64,000 bases of DNA, from NCBI RefSeq assembly GCF_004358105.1, contig NZ_SMYL01000002.1, forward strand, positions 62,001 to 126,000. The letters run 5' to 3'. Source of the stretch: Sapientia aquatica. Lineage in GTDB: Bacteria; Pseudomonadota; Gammaproteobacteria; Burkholderiales; Burkholderiaceae_D. The position numbers and the translations under genes are program-made. The notes under the pieces are model-generated. The model ran no database searches. It had not been told where the DNA came from and worked only from the letters and a program-made list of their open reading frames with translations. Within the stretch, counting starts at the first letter, position 1. Each line of letters begins with the position of its first letter. Shown piece after piece: positions 21,101 through 29,169 of this stretch.

Positions 21101-21619
21101 ATGACTACTAATGCACAAATCAAGATTGGCGATACTTTGCCAGCCGGCAGCTTAGCTGAATATGTTGAAGTGGCAACCGGCGTATGCGCTGTTGGCCCAA
21201 ATACATTTAACGTCGCCGACATCACCAAAGGCAAAACCATCGCTATTTTCGGTCTGCCAGGCGCATTCACTCCAACATGTTCCGCGCAGCACGTTCCGGG
21301 TTATGTCGCGTTAGCCGACAAATTCAAAGCCGCTGGTGTCGATGAAATCTGGTGCATTTCAGTCAATGATGCGTTCGTCATGGGCGCATGGGGTCGTGAT
21401 CAAAAAGCGACCGGTGTGGTGCGCATGATGGGCGATGGTAATGCAGATTACAGCCGCGCTTTAGGTTTGTCCGCCGATTTCAGCAAATTCGGCATGGGTA
21501 CTCGCTCCCAGCGTTATTCAATGTTGGTAGTGGATGGCGTTGTTAAGCAATTGAACGTAGAGCAGGGCGGTAAGTTTGAAGTGTCGAATGCAGAAACCTT
21601 GTTAGCACAATTAGGATAA
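21101..21619 (+). CDS. peroxiredoxin (Prx5 type)
   Basis: Thiol peroxidase that reduces hydrogen peroxide and organic hydroperoxides. The peroxidatic site PGAFTPTCS (Cys60, Thr57) is the Prx5-family motif. SVNDAFVMGAWG and GTRSQRYSMLVVDG follow as in that family. 172 residues, no signal peptide. A GGGAG ribosome site lies 6 bases before the ATG. It sits between ftsZ and lpxC, as often seen in Burkholderiales. The reducing partner, probably glutathione/glutaredoxin, is inferred. Confidence 0.9.
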   Translation: MTTNAQIKIGDTLPAGSLAEYVEVATGVCAVGPNTFNVADITKGKTIAIFGLPGAFTPTCSAQHVPGYVALADKFKAAGVDEIWCISVNDAFVMGAWGRDQKATGVVRMMGDGNADYSRALGLSADFSKFGMGTRSQRYSMLVVDGVVKQLNVEQGGKFEVSNAETLLAQLG

Positions 21620-21651
21620 AACCCAGCGTCAATTCAGCAGTTAATTCTAAA

Positions 21652-21691
21652 ATCGGCTTAATTTTTAAAATAAATGAAAGATTAAGCCGAT
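21652..21691. terminator. 11-bp hairpin after the peroxiredoxin gene
   Basis: ATCGGCTTAAT (21652-21662) and ATTAAGCCGAT (21681-21691) form a perfect stem with an 18-base AT-rich loop, 32 bases after the stop. A-rich rather than T-rich sequence follows, so termination on the plus strand would be weak. Confidence 0.4.
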
Positions 21692-21792
21692 AAAAAATAG
21701 AATAAATAAAATTCTCTAAGTACCACCCAAGAAGAACTTAGCCACTCAAAGCATGGCTACTGAACCAAGCATCCAATCACCCTACGTGATTT

Positions 21793-21816
21793 CGTTATGT
21801 AACATCGTTATGTAAC
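21793..21816. promoter_or_regulatory. repeated GTTATGTAAC boxes upstream of lpxC
   Basis: CGTTATGTAAC occurs at 21793-21803 and again at 21806-21816, a 13-bp period, with a degenerate third copy following. Each box holds the short palindrome GTTA-N2-TAAC. They lie 75-98 bp before the lpxC start and could be operator sites; no regulator can be named. Confidence 0.35.
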
Positions 21817-21890
21817 TTCGCTATCTAGACTTATCATCTAAGTAGTTATTTCTCTCAATATTTGCCCTGTGAGTACCATTCATCGCAACC

Positions 21891-22826
21891 ATGTTAAAAC
21901 AAAGAACAATTCAAAAAGTCGTTAAAACCATCGGCGTCGGCCTGCACTCTGGCACTAAAGTCGAGTTGACCCTGCGCCCCGCCGATGTGGATGTTGGTAT
22001 TGTGTTTCGGCGGGTCGATTTTGATCCTCCGGTTGAGTTTCCCGCTTCTGCTCTGGGTGTTGGTGATACACGCATGGCATCTACCTTGACGCATGAAAAA
22101 GCTAAAATCTCCACGGTCGAACACGTGATGTCGGCTTGCGCCGGCTTGGGCATCGACAATTTGTACATTGATGTCAGTGCGGAAGAGATCCCGATCATGG
22201 ATGGTTCGGCGTCTTCCTTTGTTTTTCTGTTGCAGCAAGCGGGCAAAGTTGAGCAATCCGCACCGAAAAAATTCATCCGTATTTTGAAGCCTATCGAAGT
22301 ACGCGAAGGCTCCGGCGCTGCTGAAAAATGGGCGCGTCTCGACCCATATCACGGGTTTAAACTGAAATTTTTTATCGAATTTAATCACCCCGCCGTGGAT
22401 GGCACCAATCAAACTGCCGAGGTCGATTTCGGTAATGTCTCTTATGTTAAAGATGTCGCCCGCGCGCGTACTTTTGGCTTTATGCAGGATGTCGAAAGCT
22501 TGCGCGGAATCGGTTTAGCGCGCGGCGGTTCGTTTGAAAACGCGATTGTGTTGGATGAATTCCGTATTTTGAATGCCGATGGATTGCGTTACGAGGACGA
22601 ATTTGTGCGCCATAAAATCTTAGATGCGATTGGCGATTTGTACTTAATTGGTCACCCATTATTAGCTAGTTACAGCGCGCATAAATCAGGTCATGGAATG
22701 AACAATCAACTTCTGCGCGCCATGTTGGATCAACCCGATTCGTATGAATTAGTGAGTTTCGACAGCGAGGAATTGGCGCCGCATTCGTACCTGAAACAAG
22801 TGGCTCAACAATGGTTGCCAACCTAA
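21891..22826 (+). CDS. lpxC: UDP-3-O-acyl-GlcNAc deacetylase
   Basis: Zinc enzyme for the committed step of lipid A synthesis. Zinc ligands are His78 (VEHVMSA), His241 and Asp245 (HKILDAIGD). The catalytic His268 is in HKSGHG. 311 residues, normal. It sits 271 bases after the peroxiredoxin gene, so it probably has its own promoter. Its end is shared with a terminator that also closes the convergent dciA gene. Confidence 0.96.
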   Translation: MLKQRTIQKVVKTIGVGLHSGTKVELTLRPADVDVGIVFRRVDFDPPVEFPASALGVGDTRMASTLTHEKAKISTVEHVMSACAGLGIDNLYIDVSAEEIPIMDGSASSFVFLLQQAGKVEQSAPKKFIRILKPIEVREGSGAAEKWARLDPYHGFKLKFFIEFNHPAVDGTNQTAEVDFGNVSYVKDVARARTFGFMQDVESLRGIGLARGGSFENAIVLDEFRILNADGLRYEDEFVRHKILDAIGDLYLIGHPLLASYSAHKSGHGMNNQLLRAMLDQPDSYELVSFDSEELAPHSYLKQVAQQWLPT

Positions 22827-22838
22827 TGAAATAAATCT

Positions 22839-22867
22839 AAGCGCTGCCTTCAGCGCTTATTTTTTGT
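22839..22867. terminator. terminator shared by lpxC and dciA
   Basis: AAGCGCTG (22839-22846), CCTT loop, CAGCGCTT (22851-22858), then A and a T run: an intrinsic terminator 12 bases after the lpxC stop. Its right arm covers the stop codon of the convergent dciA gene. Confidence 0.8.
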
Positions 22868-23378
22868 GCCGTTGTAAAAGGTTGCGTAAAGCGCCGAGCA
22901 ACTCTTCATTGTGTTTGGATTTGGAGAGGTTTTTTTCGAGCGAGCCGAAAGCTGACAATGCCGAATCAGTCATGTGACATTGTTTCTCTAAAGTTTCATT
23001 TTGTAGCGACTGGTTCACTTGTACTTTGATGCGGATTGCGTTAATCTGCCAGCCTGTTTTTTGTAATGAAGTTTGAAGTTTGGGAAGTTGTTGTTTAAGT
23101 TTAGTGGCAAGTGCCGCATTGGGCGCCGCCAAAATAAGCTGATGTTCTTCATAGTGCAGAACTTGGCAATACAAGAATAATTGGGGCAGCGCCGCGACAC
23201 ATTCTTTTTGCAACGCGTTGATGTTAGCGATAGCTGGCCATAAATGCGCAATTTCACTTTGTAATAGCGAATTCACTTCGACGCTTTGATATTGTTTTTT
23301 TTGCTTCACGATCGATCGAAACGGATTAGTCGCGGATGCTGAAGCGGGCTGACGAGTTGTTTTCATTGCTAATGTCAT
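22857..23378 (-). CDS. dciA: DciA-like protein (DUF721), helicase loader candidate
   Basis: DciA proteins interact with the replicative helicase DnaB and replace DnaC/DnaI in most bacteria. The 173-residue protein has a basic N terminus, then a DUF721-like region (about 35-120) containing SLLQSEIAHLWPAI, LPQLFLYCQVLHYEEHQLILAAPNAALATKLKQQLP. Its position next to lpxC and a divergent M23 peptidase matches dciA in related genomes. A later ATG (23366) is a possible start. The family assignment rests on pattern and context, so it is fairly sure rather than certain. Confidence 0.7.
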   Translation of the reverse strand: MTLAMKTTRQPASASATNPFRSIVKQKKQYQSVEVNSLLQSEIAHLWPAIANINALQKECVAALPQLFLYCQVLHYEEHQLILAAPNAALATKLKQQLPKLQTSLQKTGWQINAIRIKVQVNQSLQNETLEKQCHMTDSALSAFGSLEKNLSKSKHNEELLGALRNLLQRHKK

Positions 23379-23424
23379 TACCTTGCTGTGACCTGAGATT
23401 TACTTGGGTATTACTGGAGTATTG

Positions 23425-24393
23425 ATGCAAATAATTGTAATGCACCCGCGGTTTACGCGAGCAAAATCAATCAAGATTACGCAAAAGCATGTGTATTTAT
23501 CACTGCTTGGATTGGTTATATTGGTGCTCATCAGCAGTTTTTTGCTATCCGTATTATGCCTGCGTTTAGCAGGTAGCTCCGAAACTATTCGCAATATCCT
23601 TCCGGCCGAATTCAGTGTGTTAGACAGCAATTCGCAAGCCAAATACATGAAGCAAAACTTGGCAAAAATGGCAATTAAGCTGGGCGAAATGCAAGCGCAA
23701 ATGATGCAGCTAGACGCATTGGGCGAGCGCGTTCAAGGTTTGGCTGGCGTTAAACCAGAAGAATTTAATTTCAAAAAAGTCCCACCCCGCGGCGGAATAG
23801 CCCCGCCTGCTAATGCGCCGACGTTGAGCATGTCCGAATTCCAAGCGACTTTAGATGCGTTGTCCAACGATTTGGACAATCGTGCTGATTTCTTGAATGT
23901 GGTCGAAACAACATTAATGGAATACAAAGTCAGGTCACGTTTATTGCCAACAACGCAACCAGTTAATGTGCCATTTAACTCGTCCACCTTTGGCTGGCGT
24001 TTAGACCCATTTACTGGTCAGAACGCGTTTCATGAAGGGATTGATTTCCCCGCGCCGGTTGGCACACATATTGTGGCCGCGGCCGGCGGCGTGGTGATTA
24101 CGTCGGAATACCACCCGCAGTTTGGTAATGTGCTGGAAATCGATCATGGTAACGATTTGGTAACCCGCTACGCGCATTGTTCGCGCATTCTCGCTAAGGT
24201 GGGCGATATTGTTAAGCGCGGCCAATATGTGGCCGACATTGGCACTTCTGGACGTTCAACCGGTGCACATTTGCATTTTGAGGTGCTGCTCAAAGGCCGC
24301 CCTCAGAATCCCAATAAATTCTTATCCGCTGGCGCCAGCCAAACCGCATCGGCTAATTCCATCAATCCGGCAAGTCCGGTTGCGGCAAATTGA
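23425..24393 (+). CDS. M23-family (LytM) peptidase, membrane anchored
   Basis: Periplasmic peptidoglycan endopeptidase or LytM-type amidase activator. An N-terminal membrane segment (about 24-45) is followed by a coiled-coil stretch (about 75-100) and a C-terminal LytM domain. The zinc ligands are intact: His203 and Asp207 in HEGIDF, and His282/His284 in HLHFE. This argues for an active peptidase rather than an EnvC/NlpD-type degenerate activator. The start chosen is ATG 23425 with TGGAG just upstream; a TTG at 23404 would extend it by 7. Divergent from dciA with a 46-bp gap. Confidence 0.85.
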   Translation: MQIIVMHPRFTRAKSIKITQKHVYLSLLGLVILVLISSFLLSVLCLRLAGSSETIRNILPAEFSVLDSNSQAKYMKQNLAKMAIKLGEMQAQMMQLDALGERVQGLAGVKPEEFNFKKVPPRGGIAPPANAPTLSMSEFQATLDALSNDLDNRADFLNVVETTLMEYKVRSRLLPTTQPVNVPFNSSTFGWRLDPFTGQNAFHEGIDFPAPVGTHIVAAAGGVVITSEYHPQFGNVLEIDHGNDLVTRYAHCSRILAKVGDIVKRGQYVADIGTSGRSTGAHLHFEVLLKGRPQNPNKFLSAGASQTASANSINPASPVAAN

Positions 24394-24474
24394 TAGCAAG
24401 CTAGACCGCTTCCCCGTTACAATAGCGCTTTCTATTTTTCAGCGTTTGTGGAAATCACAAGCCGATTGCACTCC

Positions 24475-25860
24475 ATGAAAGTTCGCACCCGTTTCGCTCC
24501 CAGTCCCACCGGTTATCTGCATTTAGGCGGTGCCCGCACAGCCTTGTTCTCCTGGGCGTTTGCTCGTCATTTTGGCGGCACGTTTGTATTACGCATCGAA
24601 GATACCGATTTAGAACGTTCCACTCCAGAAGCGGTACAAGCCATTATCGAAGGCATGCAATGGCTGGGATTGCAGCACGACGAAGGTCCGTTCTATCAAA
24701 TGAAACGCATGGATCGCTATTCCGCTGTGTTGGCAGAAATGCTGGGTGCAGGCACTGCCTACCATTGCTATTCATCGCCAGAAGAAGTTGAAGCGATGCG
24801 TGAAAAGCAGCGTGCTATTGGTGAGAAACCGCGCTATGACGGCACTTGGCGTCCGGAGCCGGGCAAGACCTTGCCCGCGATTCCCGCTGACCGCAAGCCT
24901 GTCATTCGTTTCAAAAATCCGTTGGAGGGTGAAGTGACTTGGGACGATGTAGTCAAAGGTCAAATAACCATCGCCAATCGTGAAATGGATGACCTGGTTA
25001 TCGCTCGTCCTGACGGCACGCCGACTTACAATTTTTGCGTAGCGGTGGACGATTGGGATATGCAAATTACCCACGTTATTCGTGGTGACGATCACGTCAA
25101 CAACACGCCACGTCAAATCAATATTTTGCTGGCACTCGGTGCAACCTTGCCGAAATACGGACATGTGCCCATGATCCTCGGCGCGGATGGCGAGAAACTG
25201 TCTAAACGTCATGGTGCTGTGAGCGTGATGGATTATCCAGCGCAAGGTTATTTGCCCGAAGCGATGCTCAATTATTTATCGCGTTTAGGCTGGAGTCACG
25301 GCGATGATGAAGTGTTTTCGATGGAGCAAATGTGTAGCTGGTTTAATTTAGATCATTTATCCAAATCGCCCGCGCAATTTAATCCAGAAAAGCTCGCTTG
25401 GCTCAATAATCATTACATCAAGTTGGCCGATAACAAACGCTTAGCCGATTTGATTAAACCTATCATGCACGAGGCGCAGTTTGATGGCGCCCCCGATTTG
25501 GAAGCAGTAATTGCATTGCTCAAAGAGCGCGCCAATACGACCGTTGAGTTAGCCAATAGCGCGATGCTGTTTTACCGCCAACCGCAACCGGAAGCGGCAT
25601 TATTGGCTCAACATTTAACCGATGCAGTGCGACCAGCCTTGCAAGCTTTTGCGGCCCAACTGGTCACAGTCACTTGGACTAAAGCCGATATTTCTGCCGT
25701 AATGAAATCGACCTTAGCTGAGCATGGATTAAAGATGCCACAATTAGCAATGCCGCTGCGTTTATTAATCACTGGCCAATTGCAGACGCCATCGATCGAT
25801 GCAGTGCTCGAATTGTTTGGTCGTGAGGTGGTGTTAAGCCGCATCAATCAAGGGCTGTAA
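24475..25860 (+). CDS. gltX: glutamyl-tRNA synthetase
   Basis: Class I aminoacyl-tRNA synthetase charging tRNA-Glu. The HIGH-like motif is in [15 protein letters not shown] (16-19) and the KMSKS-like motif is K241-L-S-K-R245. 461 residues from ATG 24475, which matches the family start [13 protein letters not shown]; a GTG at 24448 would add nine unneeded residues. TACAAT at 24418-24423 may be its -10. Its substrate tRNA-Glu is encoded 0.6 kb downstream. Confidence 0.95.
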   Translation: MKVRTRFAPSPTGYLHLGGARTALFSWAFARHFGGTFVLRIEDTDLERSTPEAVQAIIEGMQWLGLQHDEGPFYQMKRMDRYSAVLAEMLGAGTAYHCYSSPEEVEAMREKQRAIGEKPRYDGTWRPEPGKTLPAIPADRKPVIRFKNPLEGEVTWDDVVKGQITIANREMDDLVIARPDGTPTYNFCVAVDDWDMQITHVIRGDDHVNNTPRQINILLALGATLPKYGHVPMILGADGEKLSKRHGAVSVMDYPAQGYLPEAMLNYLSRLGWSHGDDEVFSMEQMCSWFNLDHLSKSPAQFNPEKLAWLNNHYIKLADNKRLADLIKPIMHEAQFDGAPDLEAVIALLKERANTTVELANSAMLFYRQPQPEAALLAQHLTDAVRPALQAFAAQLVTVTWTKADISAVMKSTLAEHGLKMPQLAMPLRLLITGQLQTPSIDAVLELFGREVVLSRINQGL

Positions 25861-25889
25861 GCAGAAACTAATTAGCCCGTTTTTAATGA

Positions 25890-25928
25890 AAGCACTGACC
25901 GAGGTACAAACTTGGTGAGTGCTTTTTT
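25890..25928 (+). terminator. gltX terminator
   Basis: AAGCACT (25890-25896) pairs with AGTGCTT (25918-25924); an inner ACCGAG/CTTGGT stem extends it past one G-G mismatch. A T run follows. Intrinsic terminator 30 bases after the gltX stop. The rest of the gap to the tRNA-Ala promoter holds no recognisable gene. Confidence 0.75.
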
Positions 25929-26118
25929 ATTGCGCGTTGATTTTTTTTGGAACAGCCTTGATTGCCTGCCGTGCTGCGCGTCAAGCGGATGCGGTTTGAA
26001 AATTATCCGAAAAGAATCATTTTATTTATTTTGATCGAATCGGTTTTACCCAAATCGGCAACACTAATCAGCTCAACGAAAAATACGCAGTGAACCGCTA
26101 AAAACGGGAGAAAAAACT

Positions 26119-26147
26119 TGTAACGCACAGCAAGTTTTGCTATAGTC
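26119..26147 (+). promoter_or_regulatory. promoter of tRNA-Ala
   Basis: TTGTAA (26119-26124), 17-bp spacer, TATAGT (26142-26147); predicted start near 26154, about 9 bases before the mature tRNA. Confidence 0.7.
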
Positions 26148-26162
26148 TCGTTTCTTCGCAAG

Positions 26163-26238
<76 letters not shown>

Positions 26239-26318
26239 GTTACTGATGTATCAAAGCGACAGTTTTGTTACTAAAGTAAAAGCAGCGAGAGAAAAATGCA
26301 GAAAATAAGAATTTTTTC

Positions 26319-26347
26319 TTGCAGAGATCGAAAAGTCATAATATAAT
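26319..26347 (+). promoter_or_regulatory. promoter of tRNA-Glu
   Basis: TTGCAG (26319-26324), 17-bp spacer and a perfect TATAAT (26342-26347) between the two tRNA genes. tRNA-Glu and the repeat array behind it therefore probably form a unit separate from tRNA-Ala. Confidence 0.75.
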
Positions 26348-26416
26348 TTCGGTCTTGCTTCGGGGCTAGTTAGTAAAAAGTACCAAGCATTAGGTCGGTA
26401 ACAAGGACAGATTTCT

Positions 26417-26492
26417 GTCCCCATCGTCTAGAGGCCTAGGACATCACCCTTTCACGGTGAGTACAGGGGTTCGAATCCCCTTGGGGACGCCA
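26417..26492 (+). tRNA. tRNA-Glu (TTC)
   Basis: Complete 76-nt cloverleaf. Acceptor stem GTCCCCA/TGGGGAC, anticodon arm TCACC/GGTGA with loop CTTTCAC (anticodon TTC), T arm AGGGGTTCGAATCCCCT, discriminator G and encoded CCA. Its last 21 nt are copied three more times downstream in the tandem array. Confidence 0.97.
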
Positions 26493-26502
26493 GTAAAAAA
26501 AG

Positions 26503-26536
26503 AAAACCGTTATGCCAACGCATAGCGGTTTTTTTT
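26503..26536 (+). terminator. terminator of repeat unit 1
   Basis: AAAACCGTTATGC and GCATAGCGGTTTT pair (one G-U) over loop CAAC and end in eight T. Strong intrinsic terminator 10 bases after the tRNA CCA. It is A/T-flanked on both sides and could also work on the minus strand. Confidence 0.9.
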
Positions 26537-26654
26537 CGCCCATACGTAGCGAAGCACTGCTTCGCGGTCTTGGGATTCGAAGGGTGCCGCATACCGGCGG
26601 CAGCGCGGCCCGCAGAATGTGGGCGAATCCCCTTGGGGACGCCAGTAAAAAAAG

Positions 26655-26688
26655 AAAACCGTTATGCCAACGCATAGCGGTTTTTTTT
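26655..26688 (+). terminator. terminator of repeat unit 2
   Basis: Identical copy of the unit-1 hairpin and T run, exactly 152 bp downstream. Confidence 0.88.
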
Positions 26689-26803
26689 CGCCCATACGTA
26701 GCGAAGCACTGCTTCGCGGTCTTGGGATTCGAAGGATGCCGCATACCGGCGGCAGCGCGGCCCGCAGAATGTGGGCGAATCCCCTTGGGGACGCCGGTAA
26801 AAA

Positions 26804-26837
26804 AAAACCGTTATGCTAACGCATAGCGGTTTTTTTT
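26804..26837 (+). terminator. terminator of repeat unit 3
   Basis: Same stem as unit 1; the only change within the hairpin is in the loop (TAAC for CAAC). Eight T follow. Confidence 0.88.
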
Positions 26838-26954
26838 CGCTCATGCGTAGCGAAGCACTGCTTCGCGGTCTTGGGATTCGAAGGGTGCCGCATACCGGCG
26901 GCACCGCGGCCCGCAGAATGTGGGCGAATCCCCTTGGGGACTCCAGTAAAAAAG

Positions 26955-26988
26955 AAAACCGTTATGCCAACGCATAGCGGTTTTTTTT
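26955..26988 (+). terminator. terminator of repeat unit 4 (partial unit)
   Basis: Same stem and loop as unit 1 with eight T. Last recognisable part of the array before homology is lost. Confidence 0.88.
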
Positions 26989-27091
26989 CGCCTAAAGCCA
27001 GATAAGCTTTGCTTCGCGGCTTTATAAAGCTGGCTCAATGGTAGCCAGAGGAATAACTAGGTTGATTAAGTTGATCAAGTTGTAAATCCGA

Positions 27092-28408
27092 TCATCCCGG
27101 TAAAAACATACAAACCGCTGCGGCTCCCATCACCGCTGTAGCAATCCAGCCCAGTAAAATAATCGGGCGACTCGCGGTGTATGCGCCCATGACGGATTGC
27201 TTTGACGCGAGAATAATCACGACGACCATTAATGGTACTGCGACGACGCCGTTGATGACTGCGCTCCAGAACAGGGCTTTCATTGGGCTGATGGGGGAAT
27301 ACTGGATGACTAAACCGGCCAAAACACTGAAGGCAATGATGGCGTAAAAGCCTTTGGCGTCAGCGACTTTGCGTTCTAAGCCCCAGTTCCAATTCATGGC
27401 TTCTGACATGGCGTAAGCGGCTGAGCCGGCCAGTACTGGAACACCGATTAGGCCCACGCCTAGGATGCCTAGCGCGAATAAAATATAGGCGAAATCACCA
27501 GCAATCGGGCGCAGGGCGCTAGCGGCTTGGGCGGCGGTGTTGATGTCGGTTACGCCCGCCACGTGCAATGTGACAGCGGTGGCTAGGATGATGAAGTAGG
27601 CCGTCAGATCGGAATACGCCATGCCGCTCCACGTGTCCCAGCGTATGCGGCGTAATTCGGATTGTGCTTGGCAGGGAGCTTGGATTAACGGCGCTGCATC
27701 TTGATTGATGCGCATATCTTCTACTTCTTCCGACGCTTGCCAGAAAAATAAATAGGGGCTAATCGTGGTGCCAAATATGGCCACGATGACGGCGGCGGAG
27801 TTGGCATTAAGGGTAAAACTTGGCCAAACCGTGCGCAGCGCAACTTGCGTCCACGGGACGTGAACGGTGAAAAGTACGGCGGCATAGGCTAACAGCGATA
27901 AGGTTAGCCATTTTAGAAAAAATACGTATTTGTGATACGGGATAAAAATTTGCATCAGCAGTGTTGCGAACACAAAAAATCCGGTCATTAAATGCCGATT
28001 CAATCCCGTGACCAATTCCGCCACTTCCCCCATCGCTGCCACGTCTGCGGCGATGTTTAAGGTGTTCGCCACTAGCAGCAACAGAACAACTATTTGCAGC
28101 ACGATAGGCGGAAAAGTGGTTTTGATATTGGCGGCTAATCCTTTGCCAGTCACGCGCCCGATTTGCGCGCACATAGATTGGATCGCTGACATGAGCGGAA
28201 ACGCCAGCGGCATGGTCCACAGCATATTTAAACCAAATTGCGCTCCCGCTTGCGAATAGGTCGCGATGCCGCTTGGGTCGTCGTCGGCTACACCGGTGAT
28301 TAGTCCGGGGCCAATTTTAGCGAGTGGATGTTGCTTGCAGCGTTGCCAAAATGATGGCGTGACGATCGGCGGCGTTGTCTCGTTTTCTGGCTGTTGGGAA
28401 GAATGCAT
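27092..28408 (-). CDS. Nramp-like divalent metal transporter with altered metal site
   Basis: Inner membrane protein of 438 residues with about 11 hydrophobic segments and the LeuT-type Nramp pattern. In the first segment the canonical DPGN is D44-P-S-G47. In the sixth the canonical MPH is S217-P-Y219. The usual Asn and Met metal ligands are thus missing while the Asp is kept. This places it outside the classical MntH manganese transporters, so Mn2+ cannot be assumed. It lies 37 bases after a response regulator gene on the same strand and may be its target or partner in an operon. Confidence 0.82.
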   Translation of the reverse strand: MHSSQQPENETTPPIVTPSFWQRCKQHPLAKIGPGLITGVADDDPSGIATYSQAGAQFGLNMLWTMPLAFPLMSAIQSMCAQIGRVTGKGLAANIKTTFPPIVLQIVVLLLLVANTLNIAADVAAMGEVAELVTGLNRHLMTGFFVFATLLMQIFIPYHKYVFFLKWLTLSLLAYAAVLFTVHVPWTQVALRTVWPSFTLNANSAAVIVAIFGTTISPYLFFWQASEEVEDMRINQDAAPLIQAPCQAQSELRRIRWDTWSGMAYSDLTAYFIILATAVTLHVAGVTDINTAAQAASALRPIAGDFAYILFALGILGVGLIGVPVLAGSAAYAMSEAMNWNWGLERKVADAKGFYAIIAFSVLAGLVIQYSPISPMKALFWSAVINGVVAVPLMVVVIILASKQSVMGAYTASRPIILLGWIATAVMGAAAVCMFLPG

Positions 28409-28445
28409 ACGCTGCGCCCGTTAGGTTTAATGAATATGGTTGCAG

Positions 28446-29108
28446 CTAAGTGAGATAATTTTTATCCGTGGACAAAAGTCCATGTTTCTGAGCGAATAGG
28501 ACGATTCCAACCGTGTCCTTTTCGCCGATTTTGATCAAAATTTGAGTGCGATGGGCGGTCACGGTTTTAGGACTTAACCCAAGTTCAAAGGCGATTTGTT
28601 TAGTGGTTTTTCGATTGCCTATCATTACAATAATTTGTAATTGACGCGCCGTCAGTGAGTGTAGTGGATTAGCTAGTAAGTCGGTGGGAAAGGTTAGGCG
28701 TTGTATCATTTTGGTCGAAATACGCGGACTCAGATACGATTCATGCCGCGCCACTGCGCGCAATGCAATCTCTAATTCGGTTTGCGTGACGTCTTTTAGC
28801 AAATAAGCTGATGCGCCAGCCTCCATGGCGCTCATCACTGCCGCGTCTGAATCTTCCATCGTCAACACCACAATGCTAAGCGCCGGATATAAACGCTTAA
28901 GCCGCGCAATAATCGCGCTACCCGTGGTCATCTCCGAGTTGATATCGATGGTAAGAATAGTAGGAAGCGATTGGCCTAGTAAAGCGGCTGCTTGGCTTTG
29001 ATCGGACACTTCTGCACTGATGCAAAAGTCGGGCATGCGCTCGATCAAGCAACGGATTCCTGCTCGCACCAATACTTCATCATCGAGCAACATAACGCTA
29101 ATTGTCAT
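28446..29108 (-). CDS. NarL/FixJ-family response regulator, orphan
   Basis: Two-component regulator of 220 residues. The receiver domain has the acidic pair Asp9/Asp10, phospho-acceptor Asp55 (TIDIN), Thr83 and Lys105 (LLKD). The C-terminal LuxR-type helix-turn-helix runs from about LTARQLQIIVMIGN to SPKTVTAHRTQILIKI (152-194). No histidine kinase gene is in the window. ATG 29108 is chosen; TTG 29120 would add four residues. It lies between the YaiO-like gene and the Nramp-like gene with short gaps (61 and 37 bases), so co-transcription is likely. Confidence 0.88.
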   Translation of the reverse strand: MTISVMLLDDEVLVRAGIRCLIERMPDFCISAEVSDQSQAAALLGQSLPTILTIDINSEMTTGSAIIARLKRLYPALSIVVLTMEDSDAAVMSAMEAGASAYLLKDVTQTELEIALRAVARHESYLSPRISTKMIQRLTFPTDLLANPLHSLTARQLQIIVMIGNRKTTKQIAFELGLSPKTVTAHRTQILIKIGEKDTVGIVLFAQKHGLLSTDKNYLT

Positions 29109-29169
29109 CACAGCTACCAAGCAGAACTGCGACGCACCAAGTCATCAAGTCCACCGAAATAATGCTCCG

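Larger units (their letters stand above)
26472..26992 (+). repeat. tandem array repeating the tRNA-Glu 3' end and terminator
   Basis: Three full units (26472-26623, 152 bp; 26624-26775, 152 bp; 26776-26924, 149 bp) and a partial fourth (26925-26992). Each begins with the last 21 nt of tRNA-Glu including CCA, and is followed by a terminator hairpin. The full units then have a spacer of about 85 nt with stems GCGAAGC/GCTTCGC, TGCCGC/GCGGCA and GCCC/GGGC. Units differ by a handful of substitutions and small A-run changes. After the fourth terminator a diverged remnant (GCTTCGCGGCTTTA, to about 27040) is still visible. The organisation resembles the rtT repeats behind tyrT in E. coli. The unit length is not a multiple of three, so it is not coding. 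Confidence 0.92.

Noticed and set aside
26472-26992. CRISPR array or phage attachment site as explanation of the tRNA-Glu repeats
   Set aside because: Units are nearly identical throughout with no variable spacers, and no integrase or phage gene is nearby.
26436-27038. Overlapping 60-100-codon frames on both strands across the tRNA-Glu array, with repeated phrases like WRPQGDS
   Set aside because: They are translations of the 152-bp repeat and of the tRNA 3' end; the unit is not a multiple of three, frames shift between units, and such phrases are known artefacts of tRNA sequence.
27092-28408. Calling the Nramp-like gene mntH
   Set aside because: Both metal-site motifs depart from the MntH consensus.
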